A stretch of 64,000 nucleotides of DNA from Pseudomonas putida (lineage in GTDB: Bacteria > Pseudomonadota > Gammaproteobacteria > Pseudomonadales > Pseudomonadaceae), in the NCBI RefSeq assembly GCF_028682635.1, contig NZ_JANHLK010000008.1, positions 62,001 to 126,000 of the forward strand, in the 5' to 3' direction. The notes under the pieces are model-generated. The model was not told the DNA's origin. It saw nothing but the letters and a program-made list of their open reading frames with translations, and did no database searches. Positions 52,416 through 62,109 of the stretch are shown here, in pieces. The position numbers were made by a program, and so were the translations under genes. Within the stretch, counting starts at the first letter, position 1. Every line of letters starts with the position of its first letter.

Positions 52416-53204
52416 CTACTCGGCGATCTGCAACTTGCGCGACTCGGTGTACACGTAGCGCACCTTCTCGTACTCGAACGGCGAGTTCAGCTGGCCATAG
52501 CGGAAGCTGTTCTGATGGCGCTTGTCGATGGCGCGCAGGATCCAGACTTCGGGATGGTTGGAGCTGACCTCGGCAACGTTGAGGAAGTTGATGGCGTTCT
52601 CGGCGCTGAAATCGACCACCAAGCCGCCAGTATCACGCAGGTTCGACGGGCCGAGGATCGGCAGTACGAAGTAGGCGCCGCCCGGCACACCATAGAATCC
52701 CAGGGTCTGACCGAAGTCTTCATTCTGGCGCGGCAGGCCCATGGCGGTGGCCGGGTCCCACAGGCCGGCGATGCCGATGGTGGTATTGAGCAGTAGCCGT
52801 CCGGTGATTTCCATCGAGCGCTGGCCCTTGAACTGCAACAAGCTGTTCATCAGGTTCGGCACGTCGCCAAGGTTGTTGAAGAAGTTGCTGACGCCGGTGC
52901 GCAGGAAGCTCGGCGTGATGTAGCGATAGCCGTCGACCACCGGCAGGAACACCCATTGGTCGAACCGGTAGTTGAAGTGGTAAACCCGGCGGTTCCACTC
53001 TTCCAGCGGGTCATAGACGTTCAATGCGCTGAGCGTTGAACGTTCGAATTCGCGCTGGTCCAGGCCCGGGTTGAACTTGAGTTTGCTCAGTGGCTCCTTG
53101 AAGCCGTCACTGTCGACGACCACCGGTGCGTTGGCCTTGCTGTTGTCGGCATTGGCAGCGCTTGCACAGAGTAACGCGGCGATAAGCAGGAGGTATTTAG
53201 CCAC
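52416..53204 (-). CDS. mlaA: MlaA/VacJ family protein
   Basis: The 262-residue protein has a signal peptide (about 1-19) and the MlaA signature stretch: NVYDPLEEWNRRVYHFNYRFD, FLRTGVSNFFNNLGDVPNLM, GFYGVPGGAYFVLPILGPSN. MlaA removes misplaced phospholipids from the outer leaflet of the outer membrane with OmpC and MlaC. The signal peptide has LLCASAANA-D rather than a clear lipobox, so lipidation is uncertain. Its start overlaps the alpha/beta-hydrolase gene by eight bases. Confidence 0.9.
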   Translation of the reverse strand: MAKYLLLIAALLCASAANADNSKANAPVVVDSDGFKEPLSKLKFNPGLDQREFERSTLSALNVYDPLEEWNRRVYHFNYRFDQWVFLPVVDGYRYITPSFLRTGVSNFFNNLGDVPNLMNSLLQFKGQRSMEITGRLLLNTTIGIAGLWDPATAMGLPRQNEDFGQTLGFYGVPGGAYFVLPILGPSNLRDTGGLVVDFSAENAINFLNVAEVSSNHPEVWILRAIDKRHQNSFRYGQLNSPFEYEKVRYVYTESRKLQIAE

Positions 53205-54495
53205 GGAAGAACTCCAGCATGGCGTCGCTGTTGACGCGGTAGTTAATGTTGCCGCAGTGGCCGCCCAGCGGGTAAACGGTCAGGCGATCGCCAAACGTCT
53301 TGCGCAGGAAACCCAGGTCTCCAGGGCCGAGGATCACATCGTCGGCGTTGTGCATCACGGCGATTTTCGGGCTGTCGTGCAGGTAGTCCTTCAGTGCATA
53401 CAGGCTCACCTGGTCGATCAGTTGCAGCAGGCTGCCGCCGTCGGTGCGGGCACGCCACATCGGGATCACCTGTTCGGTGATGTAGCAGTCGAAGTCGCAC
53501 TGCAGCGCACGCTTGAGGTACGGCGTGAGGCTGGTGCCTTCGGTAATGGGGGTTTTCGGCGGAGTGATCAGGCCGCGACGGTTGATCAGGTCCGAGGTGA
53601 AGGCGATGTCGGCCGCGGAAAAACGGAAGGAGGTGCCGATCAGCATGGCCATCTGTTCATTGCTCAGGTGCTGCTTGGACTGCTGGAAGTCATAAAGCAG
53701 TGCGTCGTTGATATCGACGTAGCCCTTCTGCTGGAAGTAACGGGTCAGTTTGTTCAGCACCAGTTCATAGAAGGTGGTGGTGTTGTTGATGCCCTTGACC
53801 TCGGTCTGGACCAGTTTGTCCAGGTTGGTGATCGAGGTGTAGAGATTGACCGGAGGGTTGACCAGCAGCACTTTCTTGAAGTTGAAGCTGCGGCGGGTTT
53901 CGTCCAGGTGCGCGACGAATGCCGCATCCAGTGCACCCAGGCTGTAGCCGGTGAGGTAGTACTCGGTGACCGGCAGTTTCGGGTTTTGCGCCCGCACGGC
54001 CTGCATCACCCGGTACATGTCTTCGGCGTCGTCCTTGGTGATGCCGGGCGTGGCAAAACGTGAGGCGGCGCTCATGAAGTCGAAGCTGGTGGGCGACGAC
54101 AGTTGCACCACGTGGTAGCCGGCCTTGTAGTAGAGCTTTTTCAGGTATTCGTTGAGGCTGCTGTCGTAGCGCGCGCCCGTGCCGGCGATCAGGAAGATCA
54201 ACGGCGCGGCTTTGTCCTGGGTGGCAATGCGATAGGTAAGTTTTTTCACTGGCCAGAAGTTGTCCGGCAGTTCGAATGCGCGTTCCGGGCGCAGGGTGAC
54301 GCTGCGATCGGACTGATCGATGTCCTCATCCAACGGCAGCTCGGGGCGCAGGTCCGGTGGCGTCGTGGCAATGGTCGCCTCGAACGGGTTGGTCAAGGGA
54401 TAGCCATAACTGGCGGCGTCGATATCGACCGCCAGTGCGGACGCACTCAAGATAAGGCCGCCAAACAGGGCGGCGAAGCGCAAGGAACGGAGCAT
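53197..54495 (-). CDS. Exported alpha/beta-hydrolase-like protein linked to mlaA
   Basis: A 432-residue protein with a signal peptide (about 1-22, ASALA-V) and an alpha/beta-hydrolase core: oxyanion region LIFLIAGTGARYDSS, nucleophile elbow GYSLGALDA with S185, acid in HNADDVILGPGD and histidine in YPLGGHCGNINY. This looks like a complete Ser-Asp-His triad. Databases often mislabel this family as serine/threonine kinase; no kinase motif is visible. It overlaps mlaA and precedes it in the same transcript, suggesting an envelope lipid role, which is inferred only. Confidence 0.8.
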   Translation of the reverse strand: MLRSLRFAALFGGLILSASALAVDIDAASYGYPLTNPFEATIATTPPDLRPELPLDEDIDQSDRSVTLRPERAFELPDNFWPVKKLTYRIATQDKAAPLIFLIAGTGARYDSSLNEYLKKLYYKAGYHVVQLSSPTSFDFMSAASRFATPGITKDDAEDMYRVMQAVRAQNPKLPVTEYYLTGYSLGALDAAFVAHLDETRRSFNFKKVLLVNPPVNLYTSITNLDKLVQTEVKGINNTTTFYELVLNKLTRYFQQKGYVDINDALLYDFQQSKQHLSNEQMAMLIGTSFRFSAADIAFTSDLINRRGLITPPKTPITEGTSLTPYLKRALQCDFDCYITEQVIPMWRARTDGGSLLQLIDQVSLYALKDYLHDSPKIAVMHNADDVILGPGDLGFLRKTFGDRLTVYPLGGHCGNINYRVNSDAMLEFFRG

Positions 54496-54719
54496 GACTA
54501 GATCCCTTAGAAAAAGGTGCCGAATGAAGTTCGCAGGCTATGACCACTGGATCTGCGCCAAAGTGCCACGCATCGGCACCAAACTGGCCTGAATTCCGAG
54601 TAATAGTAGCGTGACGATACACTTTGCAGTGATTGAATGACCAGTTAACAGTTGTTATCCCTTGCTTAAGGCTGTCGGGCGATTAAGCTGGCCGCCGTTT
54701 TCGCGTATTGGAGTGCTCC

Positions 54720-55088
54720 ATGTCCCGCCGTTTGCCCGTGATTCTGCTGCTTGTTTTGTTGCCGTTATGGCTGGCCGCCAGCTATGGCGCGCGTTATGGC
54801 TTCATGGAAGATGCGCAGTGGGTCGGCATCTGCGTGGACGAGGCCAGCCGCTGGGAATGCCAGGTGCGTTCCAATCTTGGCCTGATGATTCACTTCCAGG
54901 TGTTGGGCTGGACAGCACTGGCCGCCGCCGTGGTCGGCTTTGTGCTGCCGGGACGGGCAGGGTGGTGGTTGGCAGTGGCGGCGCTGGTGTTCGGGTTTCC
55001 GGCGCTGGCGTTGTACAACACGACAATGGCGGTGTTTGCGGTGGTGATTGCGGGGTTGCGGTTGGTCAGGGCGTCCCGTAGCGCCTGA
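54720..55088 (+). CDS. Small membrane protein, function unknown
   Basis: A roughly 122-residue protein with three to four hydrophobic segments (about 6-22, 53-75, 80-110) and a short periplasmic part with two cysteines (GICVDEASRWECQVR), possibly a disulfide. The start is ATG at 54720. The 224-base gap upstream toward the hydrolase gene holds no visible gene. No family was recognised, and no operon partner is present. Confidence 0.7.
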   Translation: MSRRLPVILLLVLLPLWLAASYGARYGFMEDAQWVGICVDEASRWECQVRSNLGLMIHFQVLGWTALAAAVVGFVLPGRAGWWLAVAALVFGFPALALYNTTMAVFAVVIAGLRLVRASRSA

Positions 55089-55097
55089 TAGATAGCC

Positions 55098-55173
55098 TTC
55101 GCGAGCAAGCCCGCTCCCACATTCGATTTGTGAACGACGCAGATCAAATGTGGGAGCGGGCTTGCTCGCGAAG
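55098..55173. repeat. REP doublet (ttcgcgagcaagcccgctccc)
   Basis: TTCGCGAGCAAGCCCGCTCC and its complement surround a short spacer of about 30 bases (ATTTGTGAACGACGCAGATCAAAT). It lies between convergent genes and can serve as a terminator in both directions. Confidence 0.85.
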
Positions 55174-55195
55174 AGGCCGGAGGCGGCGCTGAAGA

Positions 55196-56749
55196 TCAGT
55201 CCTTGCGAACCCGCAAACAACGCCACAACGCCGCCACCATCAACCCGCTCACCAGCGCCCAACCCCAGGCCTGCTGGTTCTGCAAGCCTTCCCGGAACAG
55301 CTGCGGCGCAATGCCGGCGCCGATGATGAAGGTCAGCAATGCAATCTCCCGGCGCGGCACGCTCACCGGGCGGCACAGGTAAACCAGCGCTGGCAGGATG
55401 AAGGCGACGCTCGGGAAACTGCGATAACGCGGGTCGAACACCAGTTCCAGCATCATCACTGCAGCGGCAAATCCTGCCACTGCCAGTATCCAGCCTGCCC
55501 GACGCTCAAGCGTATTGAACGCGCAGCCACGCCAACCGGTGCGGGGGCTCAGTGTCAGCGCGGCATGGGCCAGCACCAACACATTCAAGGCAGTCAGCAC
55601 GGCGACCCACAACCACTCGCTGGCAAAACGCGTGGTGACCCGTGCCAGATCGCCCCAGGCACCCATCGAGCAAGCGGCCAAGGCGCCCAGCAGTGGCAGC
55701 ACCAGCGCGGCGCGAGTGCTGCGAACGCGTCCACCGAGAATCAGTGTGCCAAGGAAGATAAACCCGCCAACCACCAGCCACTGCGACCAGTACGGCACGT
55801 TCGACACCGGCCCGGCCAGCACACCCTTGTCCTGGCGATCTGCATCGAACAGCCCCCAGTAACCACCAACCGCACCTTCACTGGCACGTTTCCACGGCTG
55901 GTCGAAGGCTTCGATCAGGTTGTAGTGCCAACCTTGCTGCTCGGCCATGGCGACAAAACCACGAATGAACTTGGCTTCGTTGACCCGACTCGGCAGGGCG
56001 GTTTCACGCTGGCGGCCTTCGCTCGGCCAGCCGGTTTCGCCGATCATCACGTCCTTGGGTGCGAATTTGTTGCCGAATACCTGGCGTACCTCAGCCACAT
56101 GTTGCAGCGCGGCGTCGATGTTCGACGGATCATCTTCCCAGTACGGCAGCAAGTGGATGGTCAGGAAATCCACGGCCGGCGCGATCTCCGGGTGCTTGAG
56201 CCAGAACTCCCAGACATCGGCGTAGGTAACGGGTTGCTTGACCTGGCTTTTTACCTTGTTGATCAGCTTGACCAACTGGGTGCCGGTGACTTCCTTGCGC
56301 AGCAGGGTTTCGTTGCCGACGATCACCGCGCTGACCACGTCCGCGTTGGCGTTGGCCGAGGCGATCAGCAGGTCGACTTCTTTTTCGGTGTCCACCGGGT
56401 TGCTGTTGATCCAGGCGCCGATCATCAGCTTCAACCCATGCTTGCGCGCCAGGTCGGGGAGGGCATCGAGGCCGGTCATGGAGTAGGTGCGGATGCACTG
56501 GAAATTTTTGGCCAGCAGCGCGAGATCCGCGTCCATGCGCTCGGGACGAAGGTTGAACGGTACGTCGAACGGCGACTGGTCCTTGTCGAACGGGGTATAG
56601 GAGGCGCATTGCAACTTGTGCGTCGCGCTGACCACGTCCGGCAGGAGCACCGGTTTACCGAGGCCGTACCAGAAGCCGCCCAAGGCAAACAGCCCCAGCA
56701 GGCAAGCGAACAGATAAGCAAAAAAAGGAAAACGGGATGTCGCGGGCAT
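55196..56749 (-). CDS. GH17-family membrane protein (beta-glucan related)
   Basis: The 517-residue protein has one N-terminal membrane segment, a periplasmic GH17-like TIM-barrel (about 40-310), and then about seven membrane segments to the C-terminus. The two catalytic glutamates are visible: acid/base in VGNETLLRKE and nucleophile in IGETGWPSEG. In proteobacteria such domains are part of beta-1,3/1,6-glucan remodelling; no NdvB/GT2 synthase gene is next to it. ATG at 56749 (MPATSRF) starts right before the first membrane segment; an in-frame ATG 78 bases upstream adds an unlikely extension. Confidence 0.85.
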   Translation of the reverse strand: MPATSRFPFFAYLFACLLGLFALGGFWYGLGKPVLLPDVVSATHKLQCASYTPFDKDQSPFDVPFNLRPERMDADLALLAKNFQCIRTYSMTGLDALPDLARKHGLKLMIGAWINSNPVDTEKEVDLLIASANANADVVSAVIVGNETLLRKEVTGTQLVKLINKVKSQVKQPVTYADVWEFWLKHPEIAPAVDFLTIHLLPYWEDDPSNIDAALQHVAEVRQVFGNKFAPKDVMIGETGWPSEGRQRETALPSRVNEAKFIRGFVAMAEQQGWHYNLIEAFDQPWKRASEGAVGGYWGLFDADRQDKGVLAGPVSNVPYWSQWLVVGGFIFLGTLILGGRVRSTRAALVLPLLGALAACSMGAWGDLARVTTRFASEWLWVAVLTALNVLVLAHAALTLSPRTGWRGCAFNTLERRAGWILAVAGFAAAVMMLELVFDPRYRSFPSVAFILPALVYLCRPVSVPRREIALLTFIIGAGIAPQLFREGLQNQQAWGWALVSGLMVAALWRCLRVRKD

Positions 56750-56943
56750 GGTCAGGCCGTCTGGGAGCAAAGCGGCGCATGTTACCTGTATTTGTCCCGC
56801 GCTTGGTGCCCTGCATGATTTTGACATGCAAAGTTCGGGCGGATAGTGCGGAACCTGTGCGCTGTCCTAGACTCATGGCGTTCTGATGTCGTTTCTCGAT
56901 GCCTTGAGGTCGCTGGCAGAGCAGGTCGCCAACAGCGTCAGGT

Positions 56944-56960
56944 TGATGATCGCATCATCA
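56944..56960. other. Perfect short dyad in the betX leader
   Basis: TGATGAT-CGC-ATCATCA is a 7-bp perfect inverted repeat with a 3-base centre, about 120 bases upstream of betX; part of it (TGATGATCG) recurs in direct orientation at about 56970. It could be an operator. Apart from this the 330-base gap 56750-57079 shows no gene; TTGACA at 56821 is an isolated -35-like hexamer without a good -10. Confidence 0.4.
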
Positions 56961-57079
56961 GTACTCCGCTGATGATCGAACGAGTTTGCGGGTGGGGCGT
57001 GATGGGGGCGCTGTGCACCATAACTATACGTTGACGCGACTCGGCATCCGTCGAGCGCAGCACTTTCGGGGAAGTAACG

Positions 57080-57931
57080 ATGAAGATGCGACGACTTTTA
57101 GGCGCAGGTGCCGCTCTGGTGCTTGCGATTGGCTCCACATTCGCCAATGCCGAGAACAAGACCCTGACCATCGGTTACGTTGACGGCTGGTCCGACAGCG
57201 TCGCGACCACTCACGTGGCCGCTGAAGTGATCAAGCAGAAGCTCAATTATGACGTGAAGCTGCAAGCCGTCGCCACGGGGATCATGTGGCAGGGCGTGGC
57301 CACCGGCAAACTCGACGCCATGCTGTCGGCCTGGCTGCCGGTGACCCACGGCGATTACTGGGCCAAGAACAAGGACCAGGTCGTCGACTACGGTCCGAAC
57401 TTCAAGGACGCCAGGATCGGCTTGATCGTGCCCGAGTACGTCAAGGCCAAGTCGCTTGAAGACCTGAAAACCGATGACAGCTTCAAGAAACGCATCGTCG
57501 GCATCGACGCCGGTTCAGGCGTGATGCTCAAGACCGAGCAGGCGATCAAGGACTACGACCTGACCGGCTTTCAACTCAAGGCCAGTTCCGGCGCCGGCAT
57601 GATTGCCGAGTTGACACGTGCAGAGAAAAAGAACGAATCCATTGCCGTGACCGGTTGGGTGCCGCACTGGATGTTCGCCAAGTGGAAACTGCGTTTCCTG
57701 GAAGACCCGAAAGGCGTTTACGGCGCGGCTGAAACCGTGAACAGCATCGGCAGCAAAGAGCTGGCGACCAAGGCACCGGAAGTGGCCAAGTTCCTGAAGA
57801 ACTTCCAGTGGGCGTCGAAAGACGAAATCGGCGAAGTCATGCTGGCAATCCAGGAAGGCGCCAAGCCTGAAGCGGCGGCAAAGGATTGGGTAGCCAAGCA
57901 TCCGGAGCGTGTGGCTGACTGGACCAAGTAA
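57080..57931 (+). CDS. betX: Betaine-binding periplasmic protein (BetX-like, OpuAC)
   Basis: The 283-residue protein has a signal peptide ending FANA at residue 24 and an OpuAC substrate-binding domain: LTIGYVDGWSDSVATTHVAA, SAWLPVTHGDYW and VTGWVPHWMFAKWKL, with several tryptophans that form the aromatic cage for quaternary amines. Such orphan binding proteins (BetX, CbcX, CaiX) share one CbcWV permease in Pseudomonas. The gene is preceded by GGGGAAGTAACG and followed by a perfect inverted repeat. Confidence 0.9.
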   Translation: MKMRRLLGAGAALVLAIGSTFANAENKTLTIGYVDGWSDSVATTHVAAEVIKQKLNYDVKLQAVATGIMWQGVATGKLDAMLSAWLPVTHGDYWAKNKDQVVDYGPNFKDARIGLIVPEYVKAKSLEDLKTDDSFKKRIVGIDAGSGVMLKTEQAIKDYDLTGFQLKASSGAGMIAELTRAEKKNESIAVTGWVPHWMFAKWKLRFLEDPKGVYGAAETVNSIGSKELATKAPEVAKFLKNFQWASKDEIGEVMLAIQEGAKPEAAAKDWVAKHPERVADWTK

Positions 57932-57951
57932 CAGATACCCCGCGGTACCCT

Positions 57952-58039
57952 GTGGGAGCTAGCCTGCTGGCGATTGCGATCTGTCAGTTAACTGAAGTGT
58001 TGACTGACAGATCGCAATCGCCAGCAGGCTAGCTCCCAC
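57952..58039. repeat. Perfect 37-bp inverted repeat downstream of betX
   Basis: The left arm 57952-57988 (GTGGGAGCTAGCCTGCTGGC then GATTGCGATCTGTCAGT) and the right arm 58003-58039 are exact complements, with a 14-base loop that can pair a little further (AAC/GTT). Unlike the other REP doublets here, the part internal to the heads is also perfectly complementary. It may terminate betX. Confidence 0.92.
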
Positions 58040-58170
58040 TTTTATTCAGTAGTGCTTGAGATTGGCGAATACGTCACGTGGTTCTAAGACTAAGGTCGTC
58101 TGGAACCTGCCCCGCAGCCGCATAGAGTGGATACCGTTCCAACTAAATCTGTGCTGCGAGGATAAAAACA

Positions 58171-58482
58171 ATGAACGACAGCATTTACCTCTCGATTCAA
58201 AACAGCCCGCGCTTCAAGGAGCTGGTTAGCAAGAGGGAACGATTCGCCTGGATTCTATCGGCGATCATGCTAGGGCTTTACTCCGGATTCATCCTTTTGA
58301 TTGCTTACGGGCCGCATGTACTGGGGGCGAAAATCAGCCCTGAGTCATCGATTACCTGGGGCATACCGATCGGTGTCGGGCTGATTGTCTCGGCCTTCAT
58401 CCTGACCGGTATCTATGTGCGACGCGCCAACGGCGAATTCGACGACCTGAACAATGCGATTCTCAAGGAGGCTCAGCAATGA
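58171..58482 (+). CDS. DUF485 membrane protein (YjcH-like)
   Basis: The 103-residue protein has two membrane helices (about 28-52 and 65-88) and the DUF485 sequence [20 protein letters not shown]. It always accompanies SSF-type acetate/cation symporters. Its end overlaps the actP start by four bases, so the two are coupled. ATG at 58171 is preceded by GAGG. Confidence 0.92.
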   Translation: MNDSIYLSIQNSPRFKELVSKRERFAWILSAIMLGLYSGFILLIAYGPHVLGAKISPESSITWGIPIGVGLIVSAFILTGIYVRRANGEFDDLNNAILKEAQQ

Positions 58483-60137
58483 TCCGGCGTCTAATGGCTC
58501 TTTTGAGCATCGCAGCATTCGCACCTGGCGCCTGGGCCGCTGACGCCCTGACCGGCGCCGTGCAGAAGCAACCGCTCAACGTTTCCGCGATCCTGATGTT
58601 CGTCGCGTTCGTTGGTGCAACCCTGTGCATCACCTACTGGGCGTCGAAGAAAAACAAGTCGGCCTCCGACTACTACGCGGCGGGCGGCAAGATCACCGGT
58701 TTCCAGAACGGCCTGGCGATTGCCGGTGACTACATGTCCGCGGCGTCCTTCCTGGGTATTTCCGCGCTGGTGTTCACCTCCGGCTACGACGGCCTGATCT
58801 ACTCGATCGGCTTCCTGGTGGGCTGGCCGATCATCCTGTTCCTGATCGCCGAGCGCCTGCGTAACCTGGGTAAATACACCTTTGCCGACGTGGCGTCCTA
58901 TCGCCTTGGGCAAACCCAGATCCGCTCGCTGTCCGCTTGCGGTTCGCTGGTGGTGGTGGCGTTCTACCTGATCGCGCAAATGGTCGGTGCCGGCAAGCTG
59001 ATCCAGCTGCTGTTCGGTCTCGACTATCACGTTGCCGTGATCCTGGTCGGTATCCTGATGTGCATGTACGTGCTGTTTGGCGGCATGCTGGCGACCACCT
59101 GGGTGCAGATCATCAAGGCGGTGTTGCTGCTGTCCGGCGCTTCCTTCATGGCGCTGATGGTGATGAAGCACGTCAACTTCGACTTCAACGCTCTGTTCTC
59201 CGAGGCGATCAAGGTTCACCCTAAAGGTGAAGCGATCATGAGCCCGGGCGGCCTGGTGAAAGATCCGATCTCGGCGTTCTCCCTTGGGCTGGCACTGATG
59301 TTCGGTACCGCTGGCCTGCCACACATCCTGATGCGCTTCTTCACCGTGAGTGATGCGAAAGAAGCGCGCAAGAGCGTGCTGTACGCAACCGGTTTCATTG
59401 GCTACTTCTACATCCTGACCTTCATCATCGGCTTCGGCGCGATCCTGCTGGTCAGCACCAACCCTGCGTTCAAGGATGCGGCTGGCGCGCTGTTGGGCGG
59501 TAACAACATGGCGGCGGTGCACCTGGCCAATGCGGTCGGTGGCAGCATCTTCCTGGGCTTCATCTCGGCGGTAGCGTTCGCGACCATCCTGGCAGTGGTT
59601 GCCGGCCTGACCCTGGCCGGTGCCTCGGCGGTGTCCCACGACCTGTACGCCAGCGTGATCAAGAAGGGCAAGGCCAACGAGAAGGATGAGATCCGCGTCT
59701 CGAAAATCACCACCATCGCCCTGGCGGTGCTGGCGATAGGCCTGGGCATCCTGTTCGAAAGCCAGAACATCGCGTTCATGGTCGGCCTGGCGTTCTCCAT
59801 CGCGGCGAGCTGCAACTTCCCGGTCCTGCTGCTTTCCATGTACTGGAAGAAGCTGACCACTCGCGGTGCGATGATCGGTGGCTGGCTGGGCCTGGTGAGC
59901 GCTGTGGGCTTGATGATCCTTGGCCCGACCATCTGGGTGCAGATCCTGCATCACGAGAAGGCGATCTTCCCGTACGAGTACCCGGCGTTGTTCTCGATGA
60001 TCATTGCTTTTGTCGGGATCTGGTTCTTCTCGATTACCGACAAGTCGACCGCGGCTGATAACGAGCGGGCGCTGTTCTTCCCGCAGTTTGTTCGTTCGCA
60101 GACTGGGTTGGGGGCGAGTGGGGCGGTTTCGCACTAA
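58479..60137 (+). CDS. actP: Cation/acetate symporter ActP
   Basis: A 552-residue sodium:solute symporter with a signal-like first segment and about 13 further membrane helices. The SSF family hallmarks are [29 protein letters not shown] near residue 65 and the AAGGLP-like [25 protein letters not shown] region. It takes up acetate and related short acids. It overlaps the DUF485 gene, and a terminator follows. It shares no operon with betX, although both lie in the same order in other pseudomonads. Confidence 0.93.
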   Translation: MIRRLMALLSIAAFAPGAWAADALTGAVQKQPLNVSAILMFVAFVGATLCITYWASKKNKSASDYYAAGGKITGFQNGLAIAGDYMSAASFLGISALVFTSGYDGLIYSIGFLVGWPIILFLIAERLRNLGKYTFADVASYRLGQTQIRSLSACGSLVVVAFYLIAQMVGAGKLIQLLFGLDYHVAVILVGILMCMYVLFGGMLATTWVQIIKAVLLLSGASFMALMVMKHVNFDFNALFSEAIKVHPKGEAIMSPGGLVKDPISAFSLGLALMFGTAGLPHILMRFFTVSDAKEARKSVLYATGFIGYFYILTFIIGFGAILLVSTNPAFKDAAGALLGGNNMAAVHLANAVGGSIFLGFISAVAFATILAVVAGLTLAGASAVSHDLYASVIKKGKANEKDEIRVSKITTIALAVLAIGLGILFESQNIAFMVGLAFSIAASCNFPVLLLSMYWKKLTTRGAMIGGWLGLVSAVGLMILGPTIWVQILHHEKAIFPYEYPALFSMIIAFVGIWFFSITDKSTAADNERALFFPQFVRSQTGLGASGAVSH

Positions 60138-60174
60138 GAGCAGTTAGAAGCTGCAAGTTGTAAGCTGCAAGCAA

Positions 60175-60205
60175 ATGCCCCGATCGAGAGATCGGGGCAT
60201 TTTTG
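60175..60205 (+). terminator. Rho-independent terminator of actP
   Basis: ATGCCCCGATC and GATCGGGGCAT form an 11-bp stem around GAGA, followed by TTTTTGC. Confidence 0.92.
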
Positions 60206-60242
60206 CTTCTGTCTGAAGGATGTGTGTCGCCGGATTTGGCCT

Positions 60243-60353
60243 TATCGCCAGCAGGCTGGCTCCCACATTGGAATGCATGCTCCCTGTGGGAACCAGCCTG
60301 CTGGCTCCACATTGGAACAAGTGCTCGTTGTGGGAGCCAGCCTGCTGGCGATA
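60243..60353. repeat. Cluster of three REP heads between actP and gltA
   Basis: TATCGCCAGCAGGCTGGCTC (60244), a degenerate GTGGGAACCAGCCTGCTGGC (60286) and GTGGGAGCCAGCCTGCTGGC (60330) lie within about 110 bases. The region is a doublet plus one extra, mutated head. Apart from terminators and this cluster, the 319-base gap has no gene. Confidence 0.75.
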
Positions 60354-60392
60354 GCGGTGCTTCAGTCACTGCGTGAACCCCAGGTAAACAAA

Positions 60393-60420
60393 AACGGCCT
60401 CTATGCAAATAGAGGCCGTT
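60393..60420 (-). terminator. Rho-independent terminator of gltA
   Basis: On the minus strand AACGGCCTCTA and TAGAGGCCGTT form a stem around TTTGCA, followed by TTTGTTT. It lies 36 bases after the gltA stop. Confidence 0.9.
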
Positions 60421-60456
60421 CCCGGTACAACTCAACACGCTACAGCAAGAACGATC

Positions 60457-61746
60457 TTACTTGCGGTCTTCGAGCTTGGTGATGTCACGCGACTCGTAGC
60501 CGGTGTACAGCTGGCGCGGACGGCCAATCTTGTACGGGCTGGAGAGCATTTCCTTCCAGTGGGAGATCCAGCCGACGGTCCGCGCCAGGGCGAAGATCAC
60601 GGTGAACATGCTGGTTGGAATGCCGATCGCCTTGAGGATGATCCCCGAGTAGAAGTCGACGTTCGGGTACAGCGAGCGTTCGATGAAGTACGGGTCGGTC
60701 AGGGCGATCTCTTCCAGGCGCATGGCCAGTTCGAGTTGCGGATCGTTCTGGATGCCCAGTTCCTTCAACACTTCGTCGCAGGTCTGCTTCATCACGGTGG
60801 CGCGTGGGTCGCGGTTTTTGTAAACGCGGTGACCGAAGCCCATCAGCTTGAACGGATCGTTCTTGTCCTTGGCCTTGGCGATGAACTTGTCGATGTTCGA
60901 GACATCGCCGATTTCATCGAGCATGGTCAGGACGGCTTCGTTGGCGCCGCCGTGGGCAGGGCCCCACAGTGCAGCGATACCGGCGGCGATACAGGCGAAC
61001 GGGTTGGCACCCGACGAGCCGGCCAGACGTACGGTAGAGGTCGATGCGTTCTGCTCGTGGTCGGCGTGGAGGATGAAGATCCGGTCCATGGCCTTGGCGA
61101 GTACCGGGCTGATCGGTTTGATCTCGCACGGGGTGTTGAACATCATGTGCAGGAAGTTTTCCGCGTACGACAGGTCGTTGCGCGGGTACATCATGGGTTG
61201 GCCCATGGAGTACTTGTAAACCATCGCGGCCAGGGTCGGCATCTTGGCAACCAGGCGGATCGCGGAGATTTCGCGATGCTGCGGGTTATTGATGTCGAGG
61301 GAGTCGTGGTAGAAGGCCGAGAGGGCGCCGACAACGCCGCACATGACGGCCATCGGGTGAGCGTCGCGACGGAAGCCGTTGAAGAAGGTCTTCAACTGCT
61401 CGTGAACCATGGTGTGGTTCTTCACGGTGCTGACGAACTGGGCCTTCTGCTCTGCGGTCGGCAGTTCGCCGTTGAGCAGCAGGTAGCAGGTTTCCAGGTA
61501 GTCCGATTTTTCAGCCAGTTGCTCGATCGGGTAGCCGCGATGCAACAAAATGCCGTTGTCACCGTCAATATAGGTGATCTTCGACTCGCAGGAAGCGGTC
61601 GACATGAAACCAGGGTCAAAGGTGAAGCGGCCCGTGGCCGTCAGACCCCGAACATCGATAACATCGGGACCAACGGTGCCGGTTAAAATGGGCAGCTCGA
61701 CGGGGGCTGCGCCCTCGATGATCAACTGCGCTTTTTTGTCAGCCAT
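60457..61746 (-). CDS. gltA: Citrate synthase (type II)
   Basis: The 429-residue enzyme has the catalytic and substrate residues in [31 protein letters not shown] and [15 protein letters not shown]. Length fits the hexameric, NADH-sensitive type of gamma-proteobacteria. It makes citrate from oxaloacetate and acetyl-CoA. It is divergent from sdhCDA. A ribosome site (AGGAGG at minus-strand 61757-61752) precedes the ATG at 61746. Confidence 0.98.
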   Translation of the reverse strand: MADKKAQLIIEGAAPVELPILTGTVGPDVIDVRGLTATGRFTFDPGFMSTASCESKITYIDGDNGILLHRGYPIEQLAEKSDYLETCYLLLNGELPTAEQKAQFVSTVKNHTMVHEQLKTFFNGFRRDAHPMAVMCGVVGALSAFYHDSLDINNPQHREISAIRLVAKMPTLAAMVYKYSMGQPMMYPRNDLSYAENFLHMMFNTPCEIKPISPVLAKAMDRIFILHADHEQNASTSTVRLAGSSGANPFACIAAGIAALWGPAHGGANEAVLTMLDEIGDVSNIDKFIAKAKDKNDPFKLMGFGHRVYKNRDPRATVMKQTCDEVLKELGIQNDPQLELAMRLEEIALTDPYFIERSLYPNVDFYSGIILKAIGIPTSMFTVIFALARTVGWISHWKEMLSSPYKIGRPRQLYTGYESRDITKLEDRK

Positions 61747-61804
61747 GTGGCCTCCTATTTATGCTTGAAATCATCAGACAGACCCCCCACGCAGGGCCCG
61801 CACC

Positions 61805-61832
61805 ACTATAGTGAGATAAATTCGAATGTCAA
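61805..61832 (-). promoter_or_regulatory. Sigma70-type promoter of gltA
   Basis: On the minus strand TTGACA (61832-61827) and TATAGT (61810-61805) are separated by 16 bases. The -35 is a perfect consensus. The leader to gltA is about 50 bases. Confidence 0.8.
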
Positions 61833-61946
61833 TTTGCCTAAAGTCTTGCTCCAGAAGGCTTTAACCCTACTTTTTTCTCGAAATTGCCTGCCATTTACGC
61901 CTTTTATGTCCGTTGTGCAATCAGCTGTTTGGGTGAGGTCTTTGCG

Positions 61947-61975
61947 TTGTCATTAGTAGCCTAACTGTCTATACT
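61947..61975 (+). promoter_or_regulatory. Sigma70-type promoter of sdhCDA
   Basis: TTGTCA (61947-61952) and TATACT (61970-61975) are separated by 17 bases. It leaves a leader of about 128 bases before sdhC, long enough to hold post-transcriptional control sites; none was identified with certainty. Confidence 0.75.
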
Positions 61976-62109
61976 CGGCAGCCGACCGCCAAGGGCTTTT
62001 GGGCTTGCGTTATTGGGGGTCGCCTCCCTGGGTGGTGGTTACCTGACCAGTGCACTCCCCAACAACTTTGCCCTGATTGTTAGGGGCTCTTCAGTGTGAA
62101 AAAAAAGCC

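Noticed and set aside
53197..54495. Serine/threonine kinase annotation for the mlaA-linked gene
   Set aside because: No kinase motifs (no HRD, DFG or glycine loop). The GYSLG elbow and the Asp/His pair fit an alpha/beta hydrolase.
58491..60134. Long minus-strand open frame opposite actP
   Set aside because: Antisense shadow with no domain; actP has complete SSF motifs.
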